From the NCBI RefSeq assembly GCF_050587365.1, contig NZ_JBOBFV010000001.1, positions 372,001-436,000 on the forward strand: a DNA stretch of 64,000 nt. Direction: 5' to 3'. Below are positions 1-9,101 of the stretch, in pieces. This DNA is from Plantibacter auratus. GTDB lineage: Bacteria; Actinomycetota; Actinomycetes; Actinomycetales; Microbacteriaceae. The notes under the pieces are model-generated. The model was not told the DNA's origin and did not search any database. It was given only the letters and a program-made list of their open reading frames with translations. Each line of letters opens with the position of its first letter. Positions within the stretch are counted from its first letter, which is position 1. Both the position numbers and the translations under genes were made by a program.

Positions 1-2
1 CG

Positions 3-95
3 CACCACGGCAAGAAGTACCAGGAGAAGCTGACGCAGGTCGCGACCGACTGGCACGACGAGTCCGCGCGACTCTTCAACGAGCAGCGCGCCTAG
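3..95 (+). CDS. C-terminal end of an unrecognised protein (cut by window start)
   Basis: Thirty codons remain before a TAG stop. The tail is hydrophilic and charged, starting HHGKKYQEKL and ending FNEQRA. It is too short to assign to a family. Coding is supported by strong G/C bias at third positions and by the strong hairpin terminator that begins 15 bases after the stop. The rest of the gene lies outside the window. Confidence 0.6.
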   Translation, partial: HHGKKYQEKLTQVATDWHDESARLFNEQRA

Positions 96-109
96 TCCAC
101 CGGCATCAC

Positions 110-148
110 GACGAAGGGCCCCGGATCCGAGATCCGGGGCCCTTCGTC
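110..148. terminator. Strong bidirectional hairpin terminator
   Basis: A perfect 17-bp stem pairs positions 110-126 with 132-148 around a 5-base loop. It lies between the rightward gene ending at 95 and the leftward gene ending at 187, so it probably serves both. There is no clear U-tract, as is common in high-GC actinobacteria. Confidence 0.85.
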
Positions 149-186
149 ATGTCATCGAGGAAGCGCGGAGTCGAGAACGCGCGGAC

Positions 187-936
187 TCAGGCGAGCGCCG
201 AGACGATCTGCGCTCTGGCGTTGGCGGCGATCTCGTCGAGGGCGTGGAGTTCCGGTGATTCGTCGAGCATCGAGGTGCCCCCGGCGACCGTGATCGCCAG
301 ACGGAGCAGCCGATCGGCCAGTTCCGGGTTCTTGGCGAGGACCGGACCGTGCAGGTGGGTTCCGACGAACGGTCCGACCAGCGCACCCTCCGTGCCGTCG
401 CCGTTGCCTCGTCCGTGCTGCACGGTGCCGATCGACTCGACGCCCGTCCCAGCTCGGAAGTCCCGCCCGTGGTTCTCGTACCCGACGAGTACCGGGGCGT
501 CGAGCTCGAGGCCGCCGCTCGGCACGACGACGAGGTCGTCACTCGCCCGCGTGCGCCGCAACGGGGCGTCGCCCTCGATGATGGCGAGGCCCTCGACCCA
601 GCTCCCCGGTACCAGCTCGAGCCGGCGAGTGAGGAGCTTCCATCCGTTGGCGACCGCGAGGACGGGCACGCCGGCCTCCACCCAGGCGATGAACGCGTCG
701 CGGAACGGCCGGAGCGCCTCGAGCACCTGTGGCGCCGACGGGTCGTCGCACGACCCGAGGACGACCGCGTGGACCGTGCTCGGGAGCTCGGCGACCGATT
801 CGACCGGGACGAGCTCGACGGCGAGGCCACGCGCGCGGGCCCGGCGAGCGAGGACCGCGCCGTTCTCGGCGTCGCCGTTCACATTGCAGCTCGAGGGCAG
901 GAGGACGGCGATGGTGATCGTCGGCTCGGTCGTCAT
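187..936 (-). CDS. gatD: GatD-like glutamine amidotransferase subunit lacking the catalytic cysteine
   Basis: 249 aa, similar along its whole length to GatD, the glutaminase partner of MurT. That pair normally amidates the D-Glu alpha-carboxyl of lipid II. Family signatures visible are N-terminal GDAENG with a following R-rich helix, GYENHGRDF, EGALVG and the histidine motif GTHLHGPVLAKNP (His196). The nucleophile motif, usually ICGGYQ, reads VANGWK, so residue 96 is alanine (codon at 649-651). Without that cysteine the subunit should not release ammonia from glutamine. The start overlaps the murT stop by 4 bases (ATGA), so the two are translated together downstream of the sigma factor gene. 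The loss may mean a structural role, use of free ammonia, or a different nucleophile donor for MurT. Family membership is clear; the altered function is inference. Confidence 0.85.
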   Translation of the reverse strand: MTTEPTITIAVLLPSSCNVNGDAENGAVLARRARARGLAVELVPVESVAELPSTVHAVVLGSCDDPSAPQVLEALRPFRDAFIAWVEAGVPVLAVANGWKLLTRRLELVPGSWVEGLAIIEGDAPLRRTRASDDLVVVPSGGLELDAPVLVGYENHGRDFRAGTGVESIGTVQHGRGNGDGTEGALVGPFVGTHLHGPVLAKNPELADRLLRLAITVAGGTSMLDESPELHALDEIAANARAQIVSALA

Positions 937-2195
937 GCGTCATCCTGATCGTTCGAGGCGAGGCCGAGGTGCGCGCGGGTGCGGCGCATCGAGTCGGCGG
1001 TGAAGATCACGGTCTTCCGACCGTGCGCGGGCGCAGGGAGGGCGAGGAACGCGTCCAACGCCGTGCCGAGGTCCGGTTCGATCCGGTCGATCTCGACGCC
1101 GTCGTAGCCCAGCTGCAGCGCGGCCTCCCAGGCCTTGGACCCCGACACGATCGCCACACGACCGAGCCTGGACGTGTCGACCGGCCAGAGGTACGAGGGA
1201 TCGCGGACGTCGCTCCCGACGGCGACCAGGATCTGCTCGGTGTCGGCCGCGAGGCTGTCGACGTTGAGCTGATAGCTCGCGGGGTTCTGGACGAGGACGA
1301 ACTCGACCTCGACACCGCGGACGGTCGTCACCTCACCGCGGCCGAACACCGGCGTGAGCGCGCGGAACGACTCCGCCGCGATGGTGAGCTGGAACTCGGG
1401 GCCGAGGATCGCGGCGGCGCCGGAGAGGGCTGCGGCCGCATCCACGGCGTAGTGCACGCCGCGAGCCGGCAGACGGAACCGGACGGTCTCGCCGCGGTGG
1501 TTGATGGACACCAGGTCGCCGTCGAGGGCCTCGACGACGGTTCCGGAACCGGGATCGACCCGATCGGACGAGGTCGTGCTGTACCCGAGGCCGCGTGCGC
1601 TGGCGCCGAGCACGGCCGTCGAGACGCCGTACCGCCACCGCGTCGCGTCGCTGCCTGGCGCGACGGCGTCGACGAGCGCGTCATCGCCGTTCAGGACGAG
1701 CGACGTGCCCGATCGGGCAGCGATCGCGTCGAGCATGCGCGCCACCATGGCAGCGTCGTGGAAGCGGTCGATCTGGTCGACGGACACGTTGGTCAGGATG
1801 ACGTGGGCGGGCGCGAGTCGCGGCGCGATGAGTGCGCCGTGTCCTTCATCCATCTCGAGCACCCCGAGCTCGGCGTCGATCCGGCCGCGGAGGTCGGCTC
1901 GTTCGAGGAGAGCCGAGGTGAGGCCCTGGGAGATGTTCGCCGTGGACGGGTTCGTGAAGACCGACACGCCGTGGGCACGCAGGATGCCGACGAGCATCTT
2001 GGTCGTCGTGGATTTCCCGCTCGAGCCGCTCACGATCACGAGACCACGCGGGAAGGCGTTCAACGTGTCGGGGAGGAACCCGGGCGCGATGCGGTTGACC
2101 ACGAGGCCGGGAACGGCCGATCCCCCGCCCGGCTTGCGCAGCCTGGCGAGGAATCGGACGGCACGACCGGCGAGGATGGCCGGGGCGTAGCGCAT
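933..2195 (-). CDS. murT: MurT-like Mur ligase (lipid II D-Glu alpha-carboxyl ligase), without zinc ribbon
   Basis: 420 aa. Mur-ligase central domain with P-loop GSSGKSTTT (about 57-65), a TNPSTANISQG segment (81-91), MDEG (115-118) and LTNVSVDQIDRFHD (134-147), then the MurT C-terminal domain (DUF1727) with NPASYQ (304-309) and DPSYLW (332-337). Canonical MurT activates the D-Glu alpha-carboxyl as an acyl phosphate for attack by ammonia from GatD. Here there is no cysteine in the whole protein, so the four-cysteine ribbon normally inserted in the central domain is gone. The ATG at 2195 is four bases after the sigma factor stop; a longer frame upstream overlaps that gene and is unlikely. With the cysteine-less GatD next to it, the acceptor may differ from ammonia. 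Confidence 0.85.
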   Translation of the reverse strand: MRYAPAILAGRAVRFLARLRKPGGGSAVPGLVVNRIAPGFLPDTLNAFPRGLVIVSGSSGKSTTTKMLVGILRAHGVSVFTNPSTANISQGLTSALLERADLRGRIDAELGVLEMDEGHGALIAPRLAPAHVILTNVSVDQIDRFHDAAMVARMLDAIAARSGTSLVLNGDDALVDAVAPGSDATRWRYGVSTAVLGASARGLGYSTTSSDRVDPGSGTVVEALDGDLVSINHRGETVRFRLPARGVHYAVDAAAALSGAAAILGPEFQLTIAAESFRALTPVFGRGEVTTVRGVEVEFVLVQNPASYQLNVDSLAADTEQILVAVGSDVRDPSYLWPVDTSRLGRVAIVSGSKAWEAALQLGYDGVEIDRIEPDLGTALDAFLALPAPAHGRKTVIFTADSMRRTRAHLGLASNDQDDA

Positions 2196-2199
2196 GCTC

Positions 2200-3483
2200 C
2201 TACTCGAGGTAGTCGCGGAGCGACTGGGATCGGCTCGGGTGACGCAGCTTCGCCATGGTCTTCGACTCGATCTGCCGGATGCGCTCACGGGTGACCCCGA
2301 AGGTGTCGCCGATCTGGTCGAGCGTCTTGGGCATGCCGTCGCCGAGACCGAAGCGCATCCGGATGACACCCGCTTCCCGCTCGGAGAGCGAGTCGAGGAG
2401 CGACTCCAACTGCTTCTGCAGCATGGTGAAGCTGACGGCGTCGGCCGGCACGACCGCCTCGGTGTCCTCGATGAGGTCGCCGAACTCGCTGTCGCCGTCC
2501 TCGCCGAGGGGCGTGTGCAGCGAGATGGGCTCGCGGCCGTACTTCTGGACCTCGATGACCTTCTCAGGCGTCATGTCGAGTTCGCGGCTGAGCTCCTCGG
2601 GCGTGGGCTCGCGGCCCAGGTCCTGCAGCATCTGCCGCTGGACGCGGGCGAGCTTGTTGATGACCTCGACCATGTGCACCGGGATGCGGATGGTGCGCGC
2701 CTGGTCGGCCATGGCGCGCGTGATGGCCTGACGGATCCACCAGGTCGCGTAGGTGGAGAACTTGAAGCCCTTGGTGTAGTCGAACTTCTCGACCGCACGG
2801 ATGAGGCCCAGGTTGCCCTCCTGGATGAGGTCGAGGAACTGCATGCCGCGGCCCGTGTACCGCTTGGCGAGGCTCACGACGAGTCGGAGGTTCGCCCCGA
2901 GGAGGTGGCTCTTGGCGCGGGCGCCGTCCTTCGCGACCCACTGGAGCTCACGACCGACGCGCGAGCGCTTCTCGAGGTCGGAGAGCTGGGCGAGCTTGTC
3001 CTCGGCGAAGAGGCCCGCCTCGATGCGCATCGCGACTTCGACCTCTTCGGCCGCGTTGAGGAGCGCGACCTTACCGATCTGCTTCAGGTAGTCCTTGACC
3101 GGGTCGGCGGTGGCGCCGGTGATCGCGGCCGAGTACACCGGGATTTCGTCGTCGTCGCTGTTGGAGAGCACGAGTGCGTCGGTGGGGAGGGTGATCTCCG
3201 GCACGGACTTGTCGTCCTCCTCCTCGACCGCTTCGGTGGCGTCGCTTGCGGGCGCGTCGATCACGGCGTCGTCGGCGACGACCTCGACGACGACGTCCTC
3301 GTCGTCCGTGCCCTCATCGGGCTCCGTGCTCGACTTCGTACCCGCCTTGGCGCGGGTGGCCTTCTTGGGAGCAGCCTTCGCTCGGGTCGTGGTGGCCTTG
3401 GTGGTCCGAGCCTTCGCTGCGGGAGCCTCCGTGGCCTCGTCTGCTGGCGCTGCTTCGTCTGCGCGAGCCGTCTTGGTGGCCAT
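2200..3483 (-). CDS. sigA: Principal RNA polymerase sigma factor (sigma-70 group 1)
   Basis: 427 aa. After a low-complexity Lys/Ala/Glu-rich N-terminus (about 1-110) come sigma region 1.2 (DPVKDYLKQIGKVALLNAAEE), region 2 with the -10 recognition helix (TYATWWIRQAITRA), region 3, and region 4 ending FGVTRERIRQIESKTMAKLRHPSRS. It directs RNA polymerase to housekeeping promoters and is essential. The ATG at 3483 (MATKTARAD) is chosen because a clear AGGAAGGTG Shine-Dalgarno sits just upstream; an in-frame ATG exists 28 codons earlier. murT and gatD follow after 4 bases, which suggests co-transcription of the sigma gene with cell-wall functions. The acidic and Lys/Ala-rich leader is common in actinobacterial HrdB/SigA proteins. 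Confidence 0.97.
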   Translation of the reverse strand: MATKTARADEAAPADEATEAPAAKARTTKATTTRAKAAPKKATRAKAGTKSSTEPDEGTDDEDVVVEVVADDAVIDAPASDATEAVEEEDDKSVPEITLPTDALVLSNSDDDEIPVYSAAITGATADPVKDYLKQIGKVALLNAAEEVEVAMRIEAGLFAEDKLAQLSDLEKRSRVGRELQWVAKDGARAKSHLLGANLRLVVSLAKRYTGRGMQFLDLIQEGNLGLIRAVEKFDYTKGFKFSTYATWWIRQAITRAMADQARTIRIPVHMVEVINKLARVQRQMLQDLGREPTPEELSRELDMTPEKVIEVQKYGREPISLHTPLGEDGDSEFGDLIEDTEAVVPADAVSFTMLQKQLESLLDSLSEREAGVIRMRFGLGDGMPKTLDQIGDTFGVTRERIRQIESKTMAKLRHPSRSQSLRDYLE

Positions 3484-3707
3484 AGCTGCACCTTCCTGTT
3501 CGGACCCGGCATGGACAGTCATCGCCGGATCGTCCGTGATTTCGGACATTACGAGGACCCATGTCAAGTCTTGGTGCAGTGCAACCCGAAAAGGGCCGCC
3601 GACATTCCGAGAGGTGAACGGGTCCGTGTTCCATTATAGCGCGCGCTGGAAGACCCCAGAGCCACAGGCCGTTTGTCAAGGGTGGGATCAGGGGACGAAG
3701 CGAACGC

Positions 3708-5015
3708 TCAGCGACGGCGCCCGAGCCTGGCACGGACCGCGATCCACAGCGGTCCGACGGCGATGCCCTCGTCCTCGGCGAAGCGCCTCCGCGTGCGGGA
3801 CCGGGCGACGAGCAGCATCGCGACCCCGAACCCGACCACCAAGTACTGCACAGAGAAGGCGATCCGGAAGCTGTCCATGGAGTAGTCGGCACGGGAGCCC
3901 CCGCTGACCGCGTCGATGATGAGACCGATGAGGAACATCATGACGAAGCTCGCGAGGAACCCACCGACGTTCACGATGCCGTTCGCCCCGCCGAGCGCGC
4001 GGATGGGGTTGAAGGTGCGGGCGAAGTCGAACCCGATGAGTGAACCGGGGCCACCGACCCCGACCACGATGAACAGGACGATCACGAGCCACATCGGTGG
4101 GACGCCCGGCCAGAGGAGGAGTGCGGCCCAGGCGACGCCCATGACCGTGACGATCCCGAGCACGAGGTTGCTCCGCCGGTAGGGGAACCGGGCGGTGAGC
4201 ACTCCGAGGATGGGTCCGGCGATCATGCCGGAGACCACGATCACGATGAGCAACGATGCGGCGAGGGGCTGCGGGTAGCCGAGGGCGTAGACCATGAACG
4301 GGAAGCCCCAGAGGAGCGTGAGGACCGTACCGGAGGACTGGGTGACGAAGTGCGACCAGAACCCGAGACGCGTCCCTGGCCGACGCAGACTGATGACGAC
4401 CTCGCGGACGACGTGGCCCCAGGTCTCGGGGCGCGGCGCCTCGTCGGAACCGGACGGCCGATCGCGGACGACGATCAGCACCCCGACGAGCGCCAGGAGG
4501 ACGAGTCCGGCCGCACTGAGGAACGCCGGCGACCAGCCGAAGGTGTGCAGGACGAAGGAGAACGGCACCGCCGAGAGGATCTGTCCGATCTGTCCGATGT
4601 TGCCGACCCATTGCGAGACGATCGGCACCCGACGGGTGGGGAACCAGGAGTTCACGAGCCGCAGCACGGAGGTGAACACCGCGGCGTCGCCGAGGCCGAC
4701 CAGCATCCGGCCCACGATCGCGCCGCCGAGTTCGGTCGTGAGCCCCAGCCAGACCTGGCCCGCCATGACGACCGTCAGCCCCGCGATGATCAGGACGCGA
4801 GGTCCGAGGCGGTCGATGAGCACCCCGACCGGCACCTGCATCGCGGCGTACACGATGAGCTGTGCGACGGCGAGGGTCGACAGCGCGGCGGCGTCGATCT
4901 GGAACCGCTCAGTGGCGTCCACCGCTGCCACGCCGAGCGTCGACCGCTGCATGACGGTGATGAGGTAGGCGAACACCCCGACGCCGAACACCCACCAGAC
5001 GCGTCGAGATCCCAC
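3708..5015 (-). CDS. MFS transporter
   Basis: 435 aa with about 12 hydrophobic membrane segments from residue 7 onward, and the major facilitator loop-2 signature (GVLIDRLGPRVLI) after the second segment. It is a secondary transporter of the nitrate/drug/sugar type; no substrate can be read from the sequence. Initiation is at GTG, 9 bases after the PAC2 gene's stop, so the two may form one unit. The C-terminus is short, basic and cytoplasmic (RTRRRFAEDE). Related proteins are often annotated simply as MFS transporter in Microbacteriaceae. Confidence 0.85.
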   Translation of the reverse strand: MGSRRVWWVFGVGVFAYLITVMQRSTLGVAAVDATERFQIDAAALSTLAVAQLIVYAAMQVPVGVLIDRLGPRVLIIAGLTVVMAGQVWLGLTTELGGAIVGRMLVGLGDAAVFTSVLRLVNSWFPTRRVPIVSQWVGNIGQIGQILSAVPFSFVLHTFGWSPAFLSAAGLVLLALVGVLIVVRDRPSGSDEAPRPETWGHVVREVVISLRRPGTRLGFWSHFVTQSSGTVLTLLWGFPFMVYALGYPQPLAASLLIVIVVSGMIAGPILGVLTARFPYRRSNLVLGIVTVMGVAWAALLLWPGVPPMWLVIVLFIVVGVGGPGSLIGFDFARTFNPIRALGGANGIVNVGGFLASFVMMFLIGLIIDAVSGGSRADYSMDSFRIAFSVQYLVVGFGVAMLLVARSRTRRRFAEDEGIAVGPLWIAVRARLGRRR

Positions 5016-5024
5016 CGATCCAGC

Positions 5025-5948
5025 TTAGGTGGTCGAGCGGTCCTCGTCGCCGTGGCGCCGGCTCGCGAGGAACTTTTCGAGCTCCGCGGCGATCTCGTCG
5101 GCCGTCGGGAGCGCCCCGTCGATGTCGGTGAGCGGCGATTTCGGCGAGTTGTCGGCCATGTAGGCGTCGTACCGCTCCTCGAGCGTCGTGACTAGCTGGC
5201 CGAGCTCGTGGTTGGTCCCGACCTGCTCGTCGATCTTGACGAGGAAGTCGCGGCTGTCCTCGCGGAGGCGGTCCGTGGGGAAGATGAGCCCGGTCGCCGC
5301 GCTGAGGCTCTCGATCGCCGTGATCGCCGCGGCCGGGAACTCCGTGTCGGCGAGGTAATGCGGCACCAGGAGCACGAACGCCGCGATGCTGTCGCCGCGC
5401 TCGTAGAGGCGGTACTCGAGGAGGTGGAGCACGTTTGACGGCACCTGGGTGCGGGGGCGCCAGACCGAGAGCGACTCGATGAGGTCGAACCGGTTGCCGC
5501 TGACGGTGACGCCGATCGGCCTGGTGTGCGGGACCGGCATCGGGATGGCGTGCACCCACGTCGTGTCGCTGACCCGGAAGCGGTCGACGAGCTCGAGCAC
5601 GGCCGCGACGAAGCGGTCCCAGAGGAAGTCGGGCTCGAAACCGGTGAGCAGCAGGAACGGCGACCCGAGCTCGTCGTGGGCGAGCGACAGGGTCAGCCGG
5701 GGTGGGCGGTACTCCGTCAGGTGGTCCTGGTCGAACGAGATGATCGGCCGGCGGGCCCGGTAGTCGAGCAGGACGTCGGCGTCGAACTCGGCGATGACCG
5801 TCGTGTCGAGGACGTCGTCGAGGTAGGCGTTCAACTGCCCGACCGCGCCGCCGGCGTCGGAGAACCCGGTGAGCCCCGCGACGAGGTGGAGGCCGGCGGG
5901 GATGTCGATCTCCGGGTGCACCTCGTAGAGGTCGTCAGGCGTAGGCAT
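5025..5948 (-). CDS. PAC2 (proteasome assembly chaperone 2) family protein
   Basis: 307 aa. It has the PAC2-family layout found in many actinobacteria: N-terminal GLTGFSDAGGAVGQL followed by alternating beta/alpha segments, FLLLTGFEPDF at about 120 and a conserved VPHYL segment near 195. The eukaryotic PAC2 chaperone helps assemble 20S proteasomes; the bacterial role is not established. The start is supported by a TAGAGT -10 box exactly 6 bases before the ATG, which predicts a leaderless mRNA. The MFS gene follows after 9 bases. Confidence 0.88.
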   Translation of the reverse strand: MPTPDDLYEVHPEIDIPAGLHLVAGLTGFSDAGGAVGQLNAYLDDVLDTTVIAEFDADVLLDYRARRPIISFDQDHLTEYRPPRLTLSLAHDELGSPFLLLTGFEPDFLWDRFVAAVLELVDRFRVSDTTWVHAIPMPVPHTRPIGVTVSGNRFDLIESLSVWRPRTQVPSNVLHLLEYRLYERGDSIAAFVLLVPHYLADTEFPAAAITAIESLSAATGLIFPTDRLREDSRDFLVKIDEQVGTNHELGQLVTTLEERYDAYMADNSPKSPLTDIDGALPTADEIAAELEKFLASRRHGDEDRSTT

Positions 5949-5954
5949 GGTTCA

Positions 5955-5960
5955 ACTCTA
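5955..5960 (-). promoter_or_regulatory. -10 box of leaderless PAC2 promoter
   Basis: TAGAGT on the minus strand is followed by six bases and then the ATG of the PAC2 gene. This spacing puts the transcription start at or next to the start codon. Confidence 0.6.
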
Positions 5961-6056
5961 AACGGGGGTGTCGCAGCGCCCTTCCCCTCCGAGCGTCGGC
6001 GGTACCGCCGAGAGCGAACACCGGCGGCCCCGCCTCGGACCGGAACGGCACGTGCC

Positions 6057-6062
6057 TACGAT
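6057..6062 (+). promoter_or_regulatory. -10 box of leaderless pepA promoter
   Basis: TACGAT lies six bases before the pepA ATG. The GGAGG between them is too close to the ATG to act as a Shine-Dalgarno, so a leaderless transcript is the better reading. Confidence 0.55.
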
Positions 6063-6068
6063 GGAGGC

Positions 6069-7571
6069 ATGACGATCCCTGTGCTCTCCGTGTTGTCCGC
6101 CGCCGTCGAGGGAGTCGAGGCCGAACTGCTCGTCCTCGCGGTGAGGAAGGGCGACGACGGACCGGAGCTCCTGGCGCCCGACGTCTACGCGCCGCTCGCG
6201 GACGAGCTGCGCGCCTCCGGGGTCACGGGGTCCGAAGACCAGGTGCGACGCCTCCCGGACCGGTTCGGCGCGGCCTCCGGTCTCGTGCTGGTCGGCCTCG
6301 GTCCGGATGCGGACGACGCGGCCTTCCGACGAGCCGCGGGTGCAGTGACCCGGACGATCGACGGCCAGGCCTCGATCGCGTTCGCGTTGACGGAGGAGAC
6401 GGCCGCCGCCGCCGAAGCCGTCCTCGAGGGGGCGGCCATCGGCGCCTACCGCTACACCGCGTCGCGCGGTGTCGGATCCGCGCAGCCACCGACACCGCTC
6501 GAGCAGATCACCGTCGTCGTCCCGTCGACCGTGGACGCACCGGATGCCGGGCTCGCGGAGCACGCCACCGCGGTCGCCGAGGCCATCGCGCTCGTGAAGG
6601 ACCTGGTCAACACGCCGCCGAACGAGCTCTACCCGGCGACTTTCGCCGACGCGGCCCGAGCAGCGGTCGACGGCCTCGACGTCGAGGTCGAGGAATGGGA
6701 CGAGACCCGCTTGGCCGAGGACGGCTTCGGCGGCATCCTCGGCGTCGGGCAAGGCTCCTCGCGGCCTCCGCGACTCGTGAAGCTGAGCTACCACCCGGAG
6801 GCCGCCAGGAGCCATCTGGCCCTCGTCGGGAAGGGCATCACCTTCGACAGCGGCGGTCTCTCCCTGAAGCCGCCGGTCTCGATGGTCGGCATGAAGTACG
6901 ACATGACCGGCGCGGCGACCGTGCTCGCGGTCCTTGCCGCGGCCGCGCGTCTCGGGGTGCCCACCAGGCTGACCGCTTGGCTCTGCCTCGCCGAGAACCT
7001 CCCGTCGGGCACGGCGATCCGGCCGAACGACGTCCTCACCATCCGGGGTGGACGCACCGTCGAGGTCACCAACACCGACGCCGAGGGCCGGCTGGTCCTC
7101 GCCGACGGACTCGTCGCTGCAGGCGAGGAGGGCCCGGACGCCATCATCGACGTGGCGACCCTCACGGGAGCGGCCGTGGTCGCGCTCGGCAACCGCTACA
7201 CGGGCGTCATGGGCGACGCTTCGTTCGTCACCGACCTCATCGCGACCGGTTCCGGTGCGGACGAACTGTTCTGGCCGATGCCGTTCCCCGCGGAGCTGCG
7301 CAAGGTCCTCGACTCCGACGTCGCCGACCTCGCCAACGCGAAGCCCGGGACCACCGCGGGCGGCATGCTCGTCGCAGGCACGTTCCTGCAGGAGTTCATC
7401 GCCGACCGCACCGACGAGGAGGGCGTCACCACCCGCATCCCGTGGGCCCACCTGGACATCGCCGGGAGCGCGATGAACGGCGACGCCCCCTACGGCTTCA
7501 CCGCCAAAGGCCCGACCGGCGTCGCGGTCCGCACCCTCCTCGCAATGGCCGAGGAGATTAGCCACCCGTAG
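6069..7571 (+). CDS. pepA: Leucyl aminopeptidase (peptidase family M17)
   Basis: 500 aa, the usual length of PepA. It removes N-terminal residues from peptides in the cytoplasm with two bound divalent metals. The C-terminal catalytic domain carries KGITFDSGG (metal and catalytic Lys), YDMTGA and the family signature NTDAEGRL (335-342). The N-terminal about 170 residues form the less conserved macro-like domain. The ATG at 6069 is preferred to the long in-frame upstream extension, which crosses the divergent PAC2 gene. The next gene, lpd, starts 95 bases downstream with its own ribosome site. Confidence 0.96.
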   Translation: MTIPVLSVLSAAVEGVEAELLVLAVRKGDDGPELLAPDVYAPLADELRASGVTGSEDQVRRLPDRFGAASGLVLVGLGPDADDAAFRRAAGAVTRTIDGQASIAFALTEETAAAAEAVLEGAAIGAYRYTASRGVGSAQPPTPLEQITVVVPSTVDAPDAGLAEHATAVAEAIALVKDLVNTPPNELYPATFADAARAAVDGLDVEVEEWDETRLAEDGFGGILGVGQGSSRPPRLVKLSYHPEAARSHLALVGKGITFDSGGLSLKPPVSMVGMKYDMTGAATVLAVLAAAARLGVPTRLTAWLCLAENLPSGTAIRPNDVLTIRGGRTVEVTNTDAEGRLVLADGLVAAGEEGPDAIIDVATLTGAAVVALGNRYTGVMGDASFVTDLIATGSGADELFWPMPFPAELRKVLDSDVADLANAKPGTTAGGMLVAGTFLQEFIADRTDEEGVTTRIPWAHLDIAGSAMNGDAPYGFTAKGPTGVAVRTLLAMAEEISHP

Positions 7572-7666
7572 TAAGGTCGGTGGGGGCGGTTCGACCCGCC
7601 TCGACGCCGCCGAACACACCACGACGGTTTCCGATCGACCACGAAGCACACACAAGGAGCAACGGA

Positions 7667-9040
7667 GTGTCCGAGCAGAATTTTGACCTGGTAGTCCTGG
7701 GAGGCGGAAGCGGCGGATACGCTGCGGCGTTGCGCGCTTCGCAGCTCGGCCTCACCGTCGGCATGATCGAGAAGGACAAGGTCGGCGGCACCTGCCTCCA
7801 CCGCGGTTGCATCCCGACGAAGGCGCTGCTGCACTCCGCCGAGGTCGCGGACGCATCGCGCGAGTCGGAGAAGTACGGCGTCAAGTCCACCTTCGAAGGC
7901 ATCGACATCGAGGGCGTCACGAAGTACCGCGAGGGCATCGTCGCGAAGAAGTACAAGGGACTCCAGGGCCTCGTCAAGGCCCGCGGCATCACCACCATCG
8001 AGGGTGAGGGCCGTCTGGTCTCCCCGACGAGCGTGCAGGTCGGCGACGACCTCATCACCGGCAAGAACGTGATCCTCGCGACGGGCTCGTACAGCCGCTC
8101 GCTCCCCGGTCTCGAGATCGGTGGCCGTGTCATCACGAGCGAGCAGGCGCTGCAGCTCGACTTCGTGCCGAAGAAGGTCGCCGTCCTCGGCGGCGGCGTG
8201 ATCGGCGTCGAGTTCGCGAGCGTCTGGAAGTCGTTCGGGACCGAGGTCACGATCATCGAGGCACTCCCCCACCTCGTCCCCAACGAGGACGAGGCGATCA
8301 GCAAGGCGCTCGAGCGCGCGTTCCGCAAGCGCGGCATCGAGTACTCGCTCGGCGTGCGGTTCCAGGGCGTCACCCAGGACGACTCGGGCGTGCACATCAC
8401 GCTCGAGGACGGCAAGACGATCGACGCCGAGCTGCTGCTCGTCGCCGTCGGCCGTGGCCCGTCGACCGCCGGACTCGGCTTCGAGGAGGTCGGTGTCACC
8501 ATCGACCGCGGCTTCGTCATCACCAACGACCGTCTCGAGACGAACATCCCCGGCCTCTACGCCGTGGGCGACATCGTCCCCGGCCTGCAGCTCGCGCACC
8601 GCGGCTTCCAGCAGGGCATCTTCGTGGCCGAGGAGATCGCCGGTCTCAAGCCGGTCATCATCGAGGACGTCAACATCCCGAAGGTCACCTACAGCGACCC
8701 CGAGATCGCGTCCGTCGGTCTCAGCGAGGCCAAGGCGGCCGAGCAGTACGGTGCCGACAACATCACGAGCTACGACTTCAACCTGGCCGGCAACGGCAAG
8801 AGCGAGATCATCGGCACGAGCGGCAACGTCAAGGTCATCCGCGTCAACGACGGCCCCGTCATCGGTGTGCACATGATCGGCGCCCGCGTCGGTGAGCTCA
8901 TCGCCGAAGGTCAGCTCGCCGTCAACTGGGAGGCCTACCCCGAGGACATCGCGCCGCTGATCCACGCGCACCCCACGCAGAACGAGGCGCTCGGCGAAGC
9001 ATTCCTCGCGCTCGCAGGCAAGCCCCTGCACGCGCTGTGA
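7667..9040 (+). CDS. lpd: Dihydrolipoyl dehydrogenase (E3 of 2-oxo acid dehydrogenase complexes)
   Basis: 457 aa. It reoxidises dihydrolipoamide on E2 subunits with NAD+. Visible are the FAD-binding GGGSGGYAA (12-20), the redox disulfide GTCLHRGC (Cys43/Cys48), a second Rossmann motif GGGVIGVEFAS for NAD, the ATG-like motif YAVGDI, and the C-terminal interface motif HAHPTQNEALGE with the catalytic His-Glu pair. The GTG start is supported by AAGGAG eight bases upstream. It is followed after 61 bases by the E2 gene, so both parts of the 2-oxo acid dehydrogenase machinery lie together. Confidence 0.97.
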   Translation: MSEQNFDLVVLGGGSGGYAAALRASQLGLTVGMIEKDKVGGTCLHRGCIPTKALLHSAEVADASRESEKYGVKSTFEGIDIEGVTKYREGIVAKKYKGLQGLVKARGITTIEGEGRLVSPTSVQVGDDLITGKNVILATGSYSRSLPGLEIGGRVITSEQALQLDFVPKKVAVLGGGVIGVEFASVWKSFGTEVTIIEALPHLVPNEDEAISKALERAFRKRGIEYSLGVRFQGVTQDDSGVHITLEDGKTIDAELLLVAVGRGPSTAGLGFEEVGVTIDRGFVITNDRLETNIPGLYAVGDIVPGLQLAHRGFQQGIFVAEEIAGLKPVIIEDVNIPKVTYSDPEIASVGLSEAKAAEQYGADNITSYDFNLAGNGKSEIIGTSGNVKVIRVNDGPVIGVHMIGARVGELIAEGQLAVNWEAYPEDIAPLIHAHPTQNEALGEAFLALAGKPLHAL

Positions 9041-9101
9041 CGCATTCCGAACACCCCAATAAGCTAGTGAACACACAACAGGTTTCAAAGGAGACAAGGT
9101 C

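Noticed and set aside
2194..3639. Antisense frame over the sigma factor gene
   Set aside because: The sense strand encodes an unmistakable sigma-70; the antisense product is a shadow of it.
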